DNA of 28,195 bases from contig CANCSY010000019.1 in NCBI GenBank assembly GCA_947380915.1, positions 1 through 28,195 on the forward strand, read 5' to 3'. Below are positions 16,195 to 23,490 of this stretch, piece after piece (the first letter of the stretch is position 1; every line of letters starts with the position of its first letter). The position numbers and the translations under genes were made by a program. Source of the DNA: Beijerinckiaceae bacterium (GTDB lineage: Bacteria > Pseudomonadota > Alphaproteobacteria > Rhizobiales > Beijerinckiaceae). A model generated the notes under the pieces. That model saw only the letters and a program-made list of their open reading frames with translations. It was not told the origin of the DNA and searched no databases.

Positions 16195-17859
16195 TCAATC
16201 GTTGGCGTAGATGTCCCGGTCCTTGGTCTCCGGCAGGAACAGCAGGCCGATGACGAAAGTAATCAGGGCGACCACGATCGGGTACCAGAGGCCGGCGAAG
16301 ATATCGCCGGTCGAGGCTACGATGGCGAAGGCCGTGGGGGGCAGGAAGCCGCCAAACCAACCATTGCCCAGATGGTAGGGCAGGGACATGCCGGTATAGC
16401 GGATGCGGGTCGGGAAGAGCTCGACCAGCAGGGCCGCGATGGGCCCATAGACCATCGTCACGAAGATCACGAGGATGAACAGGATGCCCATGGTCCTAAT
16501 GGCGCGCGGGTCAGACAAGACGCCGCCCACGGTCGGTTGCTTCAGGATGGTCGCATCGCCAGGCTTCGGGTAGCCCGCCGCTTGAGCCGCCGCGACCAGC
16601 GCTGCACCAGTCTTGTCGGCAACAGGCGTGTCTGCGCCATTCACCGTGGCCTTCAGTTCGGAGCCAGGTGCGCCATTCACCAGATCATAGTGGATCGAGT
16701 TGGTGGCAAGTGTGCGGCGCACCACATCGCAAGGCAGGGTGAAGGTGCGAACGCCCACGGGGTCGAACAGGTTGCTGCAGTTCGCAGTATCAGCGGTCAA
16801 CTGCACCTTCACGCTCTGGGTGGCGTTATACAGCGCCGGGTTCACCGTATTGGCCAGTTCCTTGAACAGGGTCATGTAGCTGGCGGCGGCGATCAGGCAA
16901 CCTGCGAGTAGGATGGGCTTGCGGCCGATCTTGTCCGACAACCAGCCAAAGAAAATGAAGAACGGCGTGCCGATCAGGAGCGAGAATGCGATCAGCAGAT
17001 TCGCCGTCGTGCCGTCCACCTTCATTGTCTGGGTCAGGAAGAACAGGGCGTAGAACTGGCCCGTATACCAGACCACCGCCTGGCCTGCGGTGCCGCCAAA
17101 GAGGGCGATGATGCCGATCTTGGCGTTTTCCCAACGGCCAAAGGCTTCGGTGAGCGGCGCTTTCGAACCGGTTCCCTCTTCCTTCATCTTCTGGAACGCA
17201 GGCGACTCAGCCAACTGGAGACGGATCCAGATGGAGACCGCCAGCAGAATGATCGAGACCAGGAAGGGGACGCGCCAGCCCCAAGCTGCGAAGTTCTCAG
17301 GCGTCATGTTCAGACGCAGAGTCAGAATCACGAGCAGAGAGAGGAACAGGCCGACCGTGGCCGTTGTCTGGATCCAGGAGGTATAGAAGCCGCGACGGCC
17401 TGGAGGCGAATGTTCCGCCACATAGGTCGCCGCGCCGCCATATTCGCCGCCGAGAGCAAGGCCCTGGGTGAGGCGGCAGAGGATGAAGCCTATGGGGGCC
17501 AGATAGCCAATCTGCTCATAAGTCGGCAGCAGGCCGACAATGAAGGTCGCAATGCCCATGAGGGTCATGGTGACCAGAAAGGTGTATTTGCGTCCTATGA
17601 GGTCGCCGAGGCGACCGAAGAACAAGGCGCCGAAGGGACGCACGGCAAAGCCGGCGGCGAAGCCGAAGAGCACGAAGATGAATCGCGCCGTCTCGTTGCT
17701 GCCCGGCACGAAGGCGGTGGCGATGTTCGCCGCCAGCGATCCCGCCAAATAGAAGTCATACCATTCGAAAACGGTGCCCGCGGAAGATGCGATGATGACC
17801 TTTCGCTCTTCGGCTGTCATTGGCCGGTGCTTGTCGGCGCTCGCCGTAGCCATGCTCAT
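16195..17859 (-). CDS. MHS-family MFS transporter with a periplasmic insert
   Basis: A 554-residue metabolite:proton symporter-type carrier. The start of MHS carriers is clear (ASSAGTVFEWYDFYLAGSLA), as are the two motif-A loops (GRLGDLIGRKYTF and GWLSDKIGRKP) and the GLALGGEYGGAATYVAEH helix with its membrane acidic residue. Known MHS members move citrate, ketoglutarate, proline/betaine, shikimate or dicarboxylates. The protein exceeds the usual 430-450 residues because about 110 residues are inserted after the ninth membrane segment, which topology puts in the periplasm. The insert holds two Cys (TANCSN and LPCDVV). A GGAGAGGA site precedes the start. The substrate is unknown and no enzyme gene is linked. 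Confidence 0.92.
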   Translation of the reverse strand: MSMATASADKHRPMTAEERKVIIASSAGTVFEWYDFYLAGSLAANIATAFVPGSNETARFIFVLFGFAAGFAVRPFGALFFGRLGDLIGRKYTFLVTMTLMGIATFIVGLLPTYEQIGYLAPIGFILCRLTQGLALGGEYGGAATYVAEHSPPGRRGFYTSWIQTTATVGLFLSLLVILTLRLNMTPENFAAWGWRVPFLVSIILLAVSIWIRLQLAESPAFQKMKEEGTGSKAPLTEAFGRWENAKIGIIALFGGTAGQAVVWYTGQFYALFFLTQTMKVDGTTANLLIAFSLLIGTPFFIFFGWLSDKIGRKPILLAGCLIAAASYMTLFKELANTVNPALYNATQSVKVQLTADTANCSNLFDPVGVRTFTLPCDVVRRTLATNSIHYDLVNGAPGSELKATVNGADTPVADKTGAALVAAAQAAGYPKPGDATILKQPTVGGVLSDPRAIRTMGILFILVIFVTMVYGPIAALLVELFPTRIRYTGMSLPYHLGNGWFGGFLPPTAFAIVASTGDIFAGLWYPIVVALITFVIGLLFLPETKDRDIYAND

Positions 17860-18207
17860 AGTGGTTCCTCTCCATTTATAAAGCGTGCGGTCTTGTCGCT
17901 CAGCCGAACCGCGCGGCTCTCAACGTGATTGTGGATTCGGAGTCCGAAATGGACGGGCCGCCTCCCTGGTGGCATGTCATCGTGGACGCCAGATCAGCAG
18001 ACGCCCGCGACTCCCCGGCGACTGACGCCACCGTTGATGCGCACCATAATAATGTTGGGCGGGGGTCTAAGTCGATGGACTCAGGCATGACACCTTCGTC
18101 TAGGGGGCTGATTAGAAGCACTCGTCACGTAAGACTTTAGTATAGACTGCAGTCTGCAGCATCGATTTCTTACCTATCGAGAGGCGCCTTTTCCGATCTC
18201 GTGGGCT
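17860..18207. other. 348-base gene-free region with two palindromes
   Basis: No credible gene is seen between rlmB and the MFS gene; a 73-codon minus-strand frame lacks coding character. It contains the perfect odd palindrome TTCGGAGTCCGAA at 17936-17948, 77 bases before the MFS start, and the perfect 12-base palindrome AGACTGCAGTCT at 18144-18155, followed by a repeated CTGCAG. These may be operators for the transporter, whose regulator is not in the window. Confidence 0.45.
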
Positions 18208-19059
18208 TCAACTCTTGCGATCCGCCAGCTTCATATGAGTGACCGCCAGAGCCACCGCGCAGGCGTTGGACACATTGAGGCTGCGAATCGCACCGGGCAT
18301 GTCTAGCCGCGCCAGCACGTCGCAGTTCTCCCGGGATAGCCGACGCAGGCCCTTGCCTTCTGCGCCGAGCACCAGCGCCATGGGGCGCGAGAGCACGGTA
18401 TCCTCCAGAGAGGCGGGACCATCCGAATCAAGCCCGACTCGCAGAAAACCCATATCGCCCAGCGTCTCGAGCGCCCGTGCCAGATTCACCACCACGCAGA
18501 GCGGCACATGTTCCAGCCCGCCGGAGGCGGCCTTGGCGAGGACCCCGGTCATATGGGGGGAATGCCGTTCAGTTGTCACGATGGCGTCTACCCCGAAGGC
18601 TGCAGCGGTGCGCACGATGGCGCCGACATTATGGGGGTCTGTGACCTGATCGAGCACAAGCACGAGGCCTTTGGCGGGAAGATCCTCGATATCAAGCGAT
18701 TCGAGCGGCCGAGCTTCCAGCAGGAGGCCCTGATGGACCGAATCAGGAGGCAGGCGGGCGGAAATCTCGTCGAGCGTGACGATGGTCGGCTTGATGTCTC
18801 TCGCCGTGATCTCGGCCGCCATGCGTTCCGCTCCATCCGTCGTTGTCCAGAGCCGCAGGATTTCCCGGCGGGGCGAGCGCATGGCCTCACGCACGGGATG
18901 GTAACCCCAGATTTGCGCCACATCCGGCGCCGAGCGATGCCGTGTCTCCTGCCGCGAGGATCGGCGCCCGCCTGATGTGGGCGCAGCATGAATCGCGTCG
19001 GTTTCGCGGCGTTCATGGGCCGCGCTTCTGCGGCCTGAGCGGAATTCCTTGCGCGCCAC
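18208..19059 (-). CDS. rlmB: 23S rRNA (guanosine-2'-O-)-methyltransferase RlmB (TrmH/SpoU family)
   Basis: A 283-residue SPOUT-class enzyme that methylates the ribose of G2251 (E. coli numbering) in the 23S rRNA P-loop. After a basic, disordered N-terminal extension of about 45 residues comes the substrate-binding domain (IWGYHPVREAMRSPRREILRLW), then the knotted catalytic domain. Its three motifs are DPHNVGAIVRTAAAFG (Asn144 and Arg150), LVLGAEGKGLRRL and SLNVSNACAVAL. The basic extension is longer than in E. coli, as often in alphaproteobacteria. The start has no in-frame alternative with better support. It lies back to back with tRNA-Tyr. Confidence 0.93.
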   Translation of the reverse strand: MARKEFRSGRRSAAHERRETDAIHAAPTSGGRRSSRQETRHRSAPDVAQIWGYHPVREAMRSPRREILRLWTTTDGAERMAAEITARDIKPTIVTLDEISARLPPDSVHQGLLLEARPLESLDIEDLPAKGLVLVLDQVTDPHNVGAIVRTAAAFGVDAIVTTERHSPHMTGVLAKAASGGLEHVPLCVVVNLARALETLGDMGFLRVGLDSDGPASLEDTVLSRPMALVLGAEGKGLRRLSRENCDVLARLDMPGAIRSLNVSNACAVALAVTHMKLADRKS

Positions 19060-19138
19060 GGGTGACCTCTTTCGGCAATCGGGAGCGCAGTCTTCTCACG
19101 CGGAGCGGTATTGCGCAATCGAACCGTCATTTTCCGGG

Positions 19139-19167
19139 TTGACGGGCGCGCTCCTATTGCGGATAAG
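19139..19167 (+). promoter_or_regulatory. Sigma-70-type promoter upstream of tRNA-Tyr
   Basis: TTGACG (19139-19144), a 17-base spacer and GATAAG (19162-19167) form a good housekeeping promoter pointing to tRNA-Tyr. Transcription would start near 19174, only about nine bases before a terminator-shaped hairpin, which is unusual. Confidence 0.6.
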
Positions 19168-19182
19168 CGCCTCCAGATGAAG

Positions 19183-19206
19183 CCCCGCCTTGCTGCGGGG
19201 TTTTTT
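19183..19206 (+). terminator. Terminator-like hairpin in the tRNA-Tyr leader
   Basis: CCCCGC (19183-19188), loop CTTGCT and GCGGGG (19195-19200) are followed by six T. It has every feature of an intrinsic terminator on the plus strand, yet no plus-strand gene lies upstream. It stands between the promoter and tRNA-Tyr, 28 bases before the mature tRNA end. Confidence 0.7.
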
Positions 19207-19234
19207 CGGGACGCGCCGCTTGCGGTTGTGTACC

Positions 19235-19319
19235 GGGGGAATGTCCCGAGCGGCAAAGGGGGCGGACTGTAAATCCGCTGGCTATGCCTTCGCAGGTTCG
19301 AGTCCTGCTTCCCCCACCA
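19235..19319 (+). tRNA. tRNA-Tyr (anticodon GTA)
   Basis: A complete 85-base class II tRNA with encoded CCA. The acceptor arms GGGGGAA and TTCCCCC pair fully, followed by discriminator A and CCA. The anticodon stem GCGGA/TCCGC encloses loop CTGTAAA, giving GTA. A long variable arm follows, typical for bacterial tRNA-Tyr. The T stem GCAGG/CCTGC encloses TTCGAGT. It faces rlmB head to head, and no second tRNA or tuf gene follows within the window. Confidence 0.97.
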
Positions 19320-19549
19320 CGCCCTTTCTTTGGCTCTTGTCTTTGGTTTCTTGAGCTTAAAAGTTGCCTGCCGAGCTAAGAAACTCATATTAAGCTGCTG
19401 GATTCGCGACAAAATTCGCCTCCCCCATTCCTCAGCAAGCTTGGCTTTTCCGGTTACCGCACGTTTTTTGAGCGTTCTGCGCGCAATCCAGCTGAACCAA
19501 ACACCACCGCCAAGGCTTATCTGCGGGGACCTCGCGAAAGGCTTTGGAG

Positions 19550-20704
19550 ATGCGCAAGTTCTCGTTCAAATTTTTGCAAAACGTGACCTTGGTAATTGCT
19601 TTGGGCGCAGGGGCGTTCGGAGCCGCCGCCCAGAGTCCGACGCCCCGACCGTCTCAGCTTCCAGAGCGAAGGGCTTTCAGTGCGCAGGATCAGGCTGCAG
19701 CCTTTATCCCCGCCTTTCCGGATGCAAGATTTTTCGCTGATTCGCGGGACGACTTCAGGCTTGCGCTGCCTGAGCGAACTGGCCCCTGGTTGGCGCTCTC
19801 CGCAGGCGGCGAGGACGGAGCTTTCGGGGCGGGGGTTCTCACAGGCTGGTCGGGGAGGGGGCGTCCGGAGTTTGCAGTGGTGACCGGGGTCAGTACTGGC
19901 GCCCTGATCGGTGTCTACGCATTTCTGGGTTCGCCCTATGACGCCATGCTCGAGGCGGCCTACACCACCATCAATGCCGCCGATGTCTTCGAAGTCTCTG
20001 GCACCTCTGAAAGCCTGGTAGACGCCTGGCCCCTGCGCCGACTGGTCGATAGGGCCATAACCCCCACCCTGCTGCGCGATGTGGCGGCCGCCCATGACAG
20101 CGGACGACGCCTCTTCATCATCACCACCAATCTCGATGCTGGCCGATCCGTGGTCTGGAACATGGGCGCCATTGCCCGTCGAGCCGGGGATCAGGCGCTT
20201 GCTCTCTTCAAGCAGGTGCTGCTGGCCTCAAGTAGCATACCAGGGGTCTTTCAACCGACCCTGATCGATGTCCAGGCTCAGGGGCGCACCTTCCAGGAAC
20301 TGCATGTTGATGGCGCCCTGACAAGCCCCTTCTACGTCGCGCCGGATAGCAATGACGACTTGCCGATCGACGAACTCTATATACTCCTGAATGGCAAGTT
20401 GGCTGCGGACTTCGGCATGACGCAACGAAAGGTCTTGCCCATTCTTGGTCGGTCTTTCTCGGTGGCGATGAAGGCTGGCCAGCGTCAGGCCATCGCGGCC
20501 TGGACGAAGTGGGCGCAGGTGCGCGGTAGCGAACTCAAGTGGGCGAATATCCCCGGTCGCTTCACGCTGGAGAGCAAGGGAGCTTTCGATCCCGTTTACA
20601 TGAAAGCGCTGTTCAATGAAGGTCACCTGTCCGCAAAGGGAGGCGAAGCCTTCAAGACTGCGGAGGGAACAAGGGACGGCGCTATTGCAAGGCTTCCGAA
20701 GTAA
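19550..20704 (+). CDS. Secreted patatin-like phospholipase
   Basis: A 384-residue protein. Residues 1-28 look like a signal peptide (VTLVIALGAGAFGAAAQ), so it is probably periplasmic or outer-membrane associated. The patatin fold is evident from the oxyanion loop SAGGEDGAFGAGVL (residues 84-97), the nucleophile elbow GVSTG (Ser115) and the catalytic dyad Asp in HVDGALTSPFY (Asp254). All catalytic elements are present. The region SRDDFRLALPERTGPWLALSAGG is the lead into the domain seen in alphaproteobacterial homologues. ATG 19550 is chosen with GAAAGG eight bases upstream, rather than TTG 19544. It is monocistronic between tRNA-Tyr and the lyase operon. The substrate is presumably lipid acyl esters. 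Confidence 0.88.
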   Translation: MRKFSFKFLQNVTLVIALGAGAFGAAAQSPTPRPSQLPERRAFSAQDQAAAFIPAFPDARFFADSRDDFRLALPERTGPWLALSAGGEDGAFGAGVLTGWSGRGRPEFAVVTGVSTGALIGVYAFLGSPYDAMLEAAYTTINAADVFEVSGTSESLVDAWPLRRLVDRAITPTLLRDVAAAHDSGRRLFIITTNLDAGRSVVWNMGAIARRAGDQALALFKQVLLASSSIPGVFQPTLIDVQAQGRTFQELHVDGALTSPFYVAPDSNDDLPIDELYILLNGKLAADFGMTQRKVLPILGRSFSVAMKAGQRQAIAAWTKWAQVRGSELKWANIPGRFTLESKGAFDPVYMKALFNEGHLSAKGGEAFKTAEGTRDGAIARLPK

Positions 20705-20847
20705 TCAGGGAATGGTCGCAGCCCCTGAGTTGATAGCGCAGTTCCTTCCGTTCTCGCCGCATCAGAGATCGCATCCCGGCCAGTTGATGAACCTGTGGCC
20801 GTCCGCGAGAATCCCATTCCATTGAGGGTGAAAAGGATAGCGCTGGC

Positions 20848-20877
20848 TTGACGGGCCTGTCATTCAGGCCATATCTC
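20848..20877 (+). promoter_or_regulatory. Putative promoter with an operator palindrome, upstream of the lyase operon
   Basis: TTGACG (20848-20853) is a good -35 box. It is followed by GGCCTG-TCATT-CAGGCC (20854-20870), a palindrome with six-base arms that fills the spacer, then ATATCTC as a weak -10. A protein bound there would block the polymerase. The -10 match is poor, so the promoter itself is uncertain while the palindrome is exact. Confidence 0.45.
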
Positions 20878-20899
20878 GGATCGGGATGTGGGCTTGCTG

Positions 20900-20914
20900 C
20901 CCTCCGGCGGAGGG
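20900..20914 (+). promoter_or_regulatory. Hairpin covering the Shine-Dalgarno sequence of the first lyase gene
   Basis: CCCTCC (20900-20905), loop GGC and GGAGGG (20909-20914) form a perfect six-pair GC stem. The right arm is itself the ribosome binding site, seven bases before ATG 20922. Folding would hide it from the ribosome. Confidence 0.6.
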
Positions 20915-20921
20915 ACCGTGG

Positions 20922-21824
20922 ATGTCAACCTTGCAAAAGCCGACTACGCGCTTCCGCGCCCTGATCGCCAGGCGCCAGATCACCATGATCCCATCGGTTG
21001 GGGACGCTTTTTCGGCAAGGCTGATCGCCCATGAGGGTTTCGAGGCCTTGATGAGTTCGGGCAACGCGACCTCCGCTATGAAGCTTGGCATGCCGGATGT
21101 GGGCGTGATGACGCTGCGGGAGAATGCGGACAACGCAGGCCAGATGGCCGCCGCCAGCGGGTTGCCGGTCTTCGCCGACGCCGACACGGGCTATGGCAAC
21201 GCGCTGAACGTCAGGCGCACGATAATGGAATTCGAGCGCGCTGGCGTCGCCGCCGTGATGATCGAGGATCAGGTGAGCCCTAAGCGTTGCGGCATGCTGG
21301 CGGGCAAGAACGTGATTCCCAGCGCCGAGATGGAAGGCAAGGTGAAGGCGGCGCTTGACGCGCGCAGCGATGATGATTTCGTCATCTGTGCGCGCACCGA
21401 CGCCCGCGCCGTGGAAGGCTTGGCCTCCGCCCTTCGCCGCGCCGAAGCCTATCAGAAGGCGGGCGCGGATGTGATCTTCGTCGAGGGGCCCAGGACCATC
21501 GAGGAAGCGCGTGAAATCGCCGCAAACATCGACATACCCCTGCTCTATAACATTACCCCCACTGGCAGCGTGCCCGCGCTGGATGTGGCGACGCTGGAGT
21601 CTATCGGATTTCGGCTGCTGTCCTGCTCGGTCTATATGCTGCTCACGGCCTTGCCCTCCATGCAGAACTTCCTGCGTGTTTTGAAGGCGACCGGCGATGT
21701 CGCCAGGGCGGGCGCTGGAGCAGCCTCGATGCGCGAATATCTCGAAATTCTGCGCCTCGATGACTGGCAATCGCGCGAGGCCCTGTTCGCGCCGCCGGCG
21801 TCCGGAGCCGATGAAAATCCGTAA
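20922..21824 (+). CDS. Isocitrate lyase/PEP mutase superfamily lyase (first copy)
   Basis: A 300-residue TIM-barrel enzyme of the family that includes 2-methylisocitrate lyase, dimethylmalate lyase and oxaloacetate decarboxylase. It keeps the metal site ADADTGYG (Asp86, Asp88), the IEDQ Glu115, and the KRCG loop with catalytic Cys123 that marks C-C lyases, followed by ARTDARAVEG and VIFVEGP. It should cleave a 2-hydroxy acid of malate type, for example to pyruvate or glyoxylate plus another acid. ATG 20922 is set by GGAGGG seven bases upstream; ATG 20886 upstream has no such support. It begins the operon with a Bug receptor, thioesterase and LeuCD-like hydratase. The exact substrate is unknown. 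Confidence 0.9.
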   Translation: MSTLQKPTTRFRALIARRQITMIPSVGDAFSARLIAHEGFEALMSSGNATSAMKLGMPDVGVMTLRENADNAGQMAAASGLPVFADADTGYGNALNVRRTIMEFERAGVAAVMIEDQVSPKRCGMLAGKNVIPSAEMEGKVKAALDARSDDDFVICARTDARAVEGLASALRRAEAYQKAGADVIFVEGPRTIEEAREIAANIDIPLLYNITPTGSVPALDVATLESIGFRLLSCSVYMLLTALPSMQNFLRVLKATGDVARAGAGAASMREYLEILRLDDWQSREALFAPPASGADENP

Positions 21825-21867
21825 CATCTAAAAACGCCTTAGACTTGGATCACGATAGGAGAGACGC

Positions 21868-22956
21868 ATGAGAGGCTGGATAAATGGTCTAATGATCGCG
21901 GCCACGGCGCTGACCTCCCTAGTGCTGCGCCCCGCGCAGGTTCAGGCGCAGGACTTTTATGCGGGCAAGACGCTGACCATCATCGTGGGTCTGGCCGCGG
22001 GCGGTTCGGCTGATACTCTGGTGCGCCTGTTCGCGCCCCATCTCAAGAAACACACTCCTGGCGAGCCCTCAATCGTCGTGCAGAACATGCCCGGCGCAGG
22101 CGGCGTGCTGGCTTTCAATTATATTTACGAAAAGGCGCCCAAGGACGGCTCGCAGATCATCCTCTCCCTCTGGGATCCGCTGGCCCAGGCCCTTGGCAAT
22201 CAGGGTCTGCGCGCCCGTTATGATCAATTCCCCTATCTCGGCGGCATAGCGGATGTGCGTGTGAATTACATGCGCGTCGACGCGGTTCCCGGCGGTTTCA
22301 AGGCGCCTGCCGACATAATGAATGCCAAGGACGTGATCATCGGCGCCTATGGCACGACAGATCTGTCGGGCATTCTCGCCCATTTGTCTCTGAAGACGCT
22401 CGGCGTGCCCCACAAGATCGTGACGGGCTATCGCGGCGGCGCCGATGTGTTTCTGGCGCTTCAGCGCGGCGAGGTGAACTTTCATAATACTAGCCTTGCA
22501 ACCTATCGCACGCGCTCCAAAAGCTTCATCACCTCTGGCGAAGGCGCAGGGCTCGCCTATCTTCTGGCCTCCGACGAGAAGGGCGAGTATCGCCGCCGCT
22601 CTGACGTGACGGACATGCCCGCCTTTCAGGATCTTTATAAAGAGATCCATGGCAAGGCGCCCGAAGGCCCGTTGTGGAGCGCTTTTAACTGGACAGTTCA
22701 GCAATTCGGCGATCTCGCCTATGTGGGTCTCGCTGCAACAGGTTCTTCGGAGGAGAGCCAGAAAATCCTGCGCAAGGCCATCGAGGATACGATGAACGAC
22801 AAGGAATTCATCGCCGAATCCGTGCAGCGCAATGGCCTGCCCTTCGATTATGTGGGCATGGAGGAGGGCGCCAAGATATTCAAGTCGCTCTCCGGCGTTT
22901 CCCCCGAGATCGTCAACACCCTGCGCGAGAGCATGGAAACCATGGGCGGTAAATGA
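21868..22956 (+). CDS. Bug/TctC-family receptor, paralogue 1
   Basis: A 362-residue periplasmic binding protein. The signal peptide ends near residue 29 (RPAQVQAQ), and the mature chain opens DFYAGKTLTIIVGLAAGGSADT as in Bug proteins. It shares long identical blocks with the receptor at 26461 (VVQNMPGAGG, WDPLAQAL, the VFLAxQRGEV-FH block and HGKAPxGPLW), so the two are recent relatives with probably similar carboxylate ligands. AGGAG lies just before the ATG. No TctA/TctB subunits are linked. It follows the first lyase by 43 bases, a lyase-Bug pairing repeated at 25537-27549. Confidence 0.92.
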   Translation: MRGWINGLMIAATALTSLVLRPAQVQAQDFYAGKTLTIIVGLAAGGSADTLVRLFAPHLKKHTPGEPSIVVQNMPGAGGVLAFNYIYEKAPKDGSQIILSLWDPLAQALGNQGLRARYDQFPYLGGIADVRVNYMRVDAVPGGFKAPADIMNAKDVIIGAYGTTDLSGILAHLSLKTLGVPHKIVTGYRGGADVFLALQRGEVNFHNTSLATYRTRSKSFITSGEGAGLAYLLASDEKGEYRRRSDVTDMPAFQDLYKEIHGKAPEGPLWSAFNWTVQQFGDLAYVGLAATGSSEESQKILRKAIEDTMNDKEFIAESVQRNGLPFDYVGMEEGAKIFKSLSGVSPEIVNTLRESMETMGGK

Positions 22957-23032
22957 CAGCCCATGGATTTTCGCGCCTGGCTCCGCTATTCTCAAATCAC
23001 AGAGGGATGGAAGGCCTGAGAGGCGCTGCGAC

Positions 23033-23452
23033 ATGAAAGAGAATCGTCGAACCGTACGGATCGAATGGGGTGACTGCGACGCTGCGGGCATCGTCTATTA
23101 TCCCCGCTATTTCGAAATGTTCGACGCCAGCACGTCTCACCTGATCGAGGCGGCGAGCGGGTTCCGCAAGCGTGAGATTGTCGTGCGCTATGGGCTGGTC
23201 GGATGGCCGATGGTCGATACGCAGGCGAAATTCAGCAAACCCGCCACCTATGGCGACGATATCGACATTGTCAGCGCCTTTGTCGAGCTGGGGCGCTCCA
23301 GTTTCAAGATTCATCACAGGGTGTTCCATGGCGACCAGCTCGCCATCGAGGCTTGGGAGACGCGGGTGCTGGTTGCCGCCGATCCCCAGGCGCCGGGTCG
23401 TCTCAGATCAGCGCCGATCCCGGCGGAACTGCTCGCACAGTTTGGTGACTGA
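23033..23452 (+). CDS. Acyl-CoA thioesterase, 4-hydroxybenzoyl-CoA thioesterase type (hotdog fold)
   Basis: A 139-residue hotdog-fold protein. The family motif WGDCDAAGIVYYPRYFEMFD includes the catalytic Asp16, equivalent to Asp17 of the Pseudomonas 4-hydroxybenzoyl-CoA thioesterase, and continues with FSKPATYGDDIDIVSAFVELGRSSF. The length is typical. ATG 23033 is preceded by GAGAGG, while a longer frame from 22832 overlaps the Bug gene. In this operon it may release free acids from a CoA intermediate, or rescue CoA. Its presence hints that the pathway contains acyl-CoA esters. Confidence 0.88.
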   Translation: MKENRRTVRIEWGDCDAAGIVYYPRYFEMFDASTSHLIEAASGFRKREIVVRYGLVGWPMVDTQAKFSKPATYGDDIDIVSAFVELGRSSFKIHHRVFHGDQLAIEAWETRVLVAADPQAPGRLRSAPIPAELLAQFGD

Positions 23453-23490
23453 CAGGCCGCCACGGACACAATCAAACAGAGGAAAAAGGC

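Noticed and set aside
16123..16911. 262-codon plus-strand frame
   Set aside because: Antisense to the MFS gene, rich in Gly, Gln, Asp and His. It begins before and runs through the strong terminator at 16148.
17900..18121. 73-codon minus-strand small ORF
   Set aside because: No ribosome site, no family match in memory, and it overlaps palindromic non-coding sequence.
20705..20728. Hairpin TCAGGG/CCCTGA after the patatin gene as a terminator
   Set aside because: The six-pair stem has a 12-base loop and no T-run, so it is too weak to list.
20925..21827. 300-codon minus-strand frame
   Set aside because: Exact antisense shadow of the first lyase gene.
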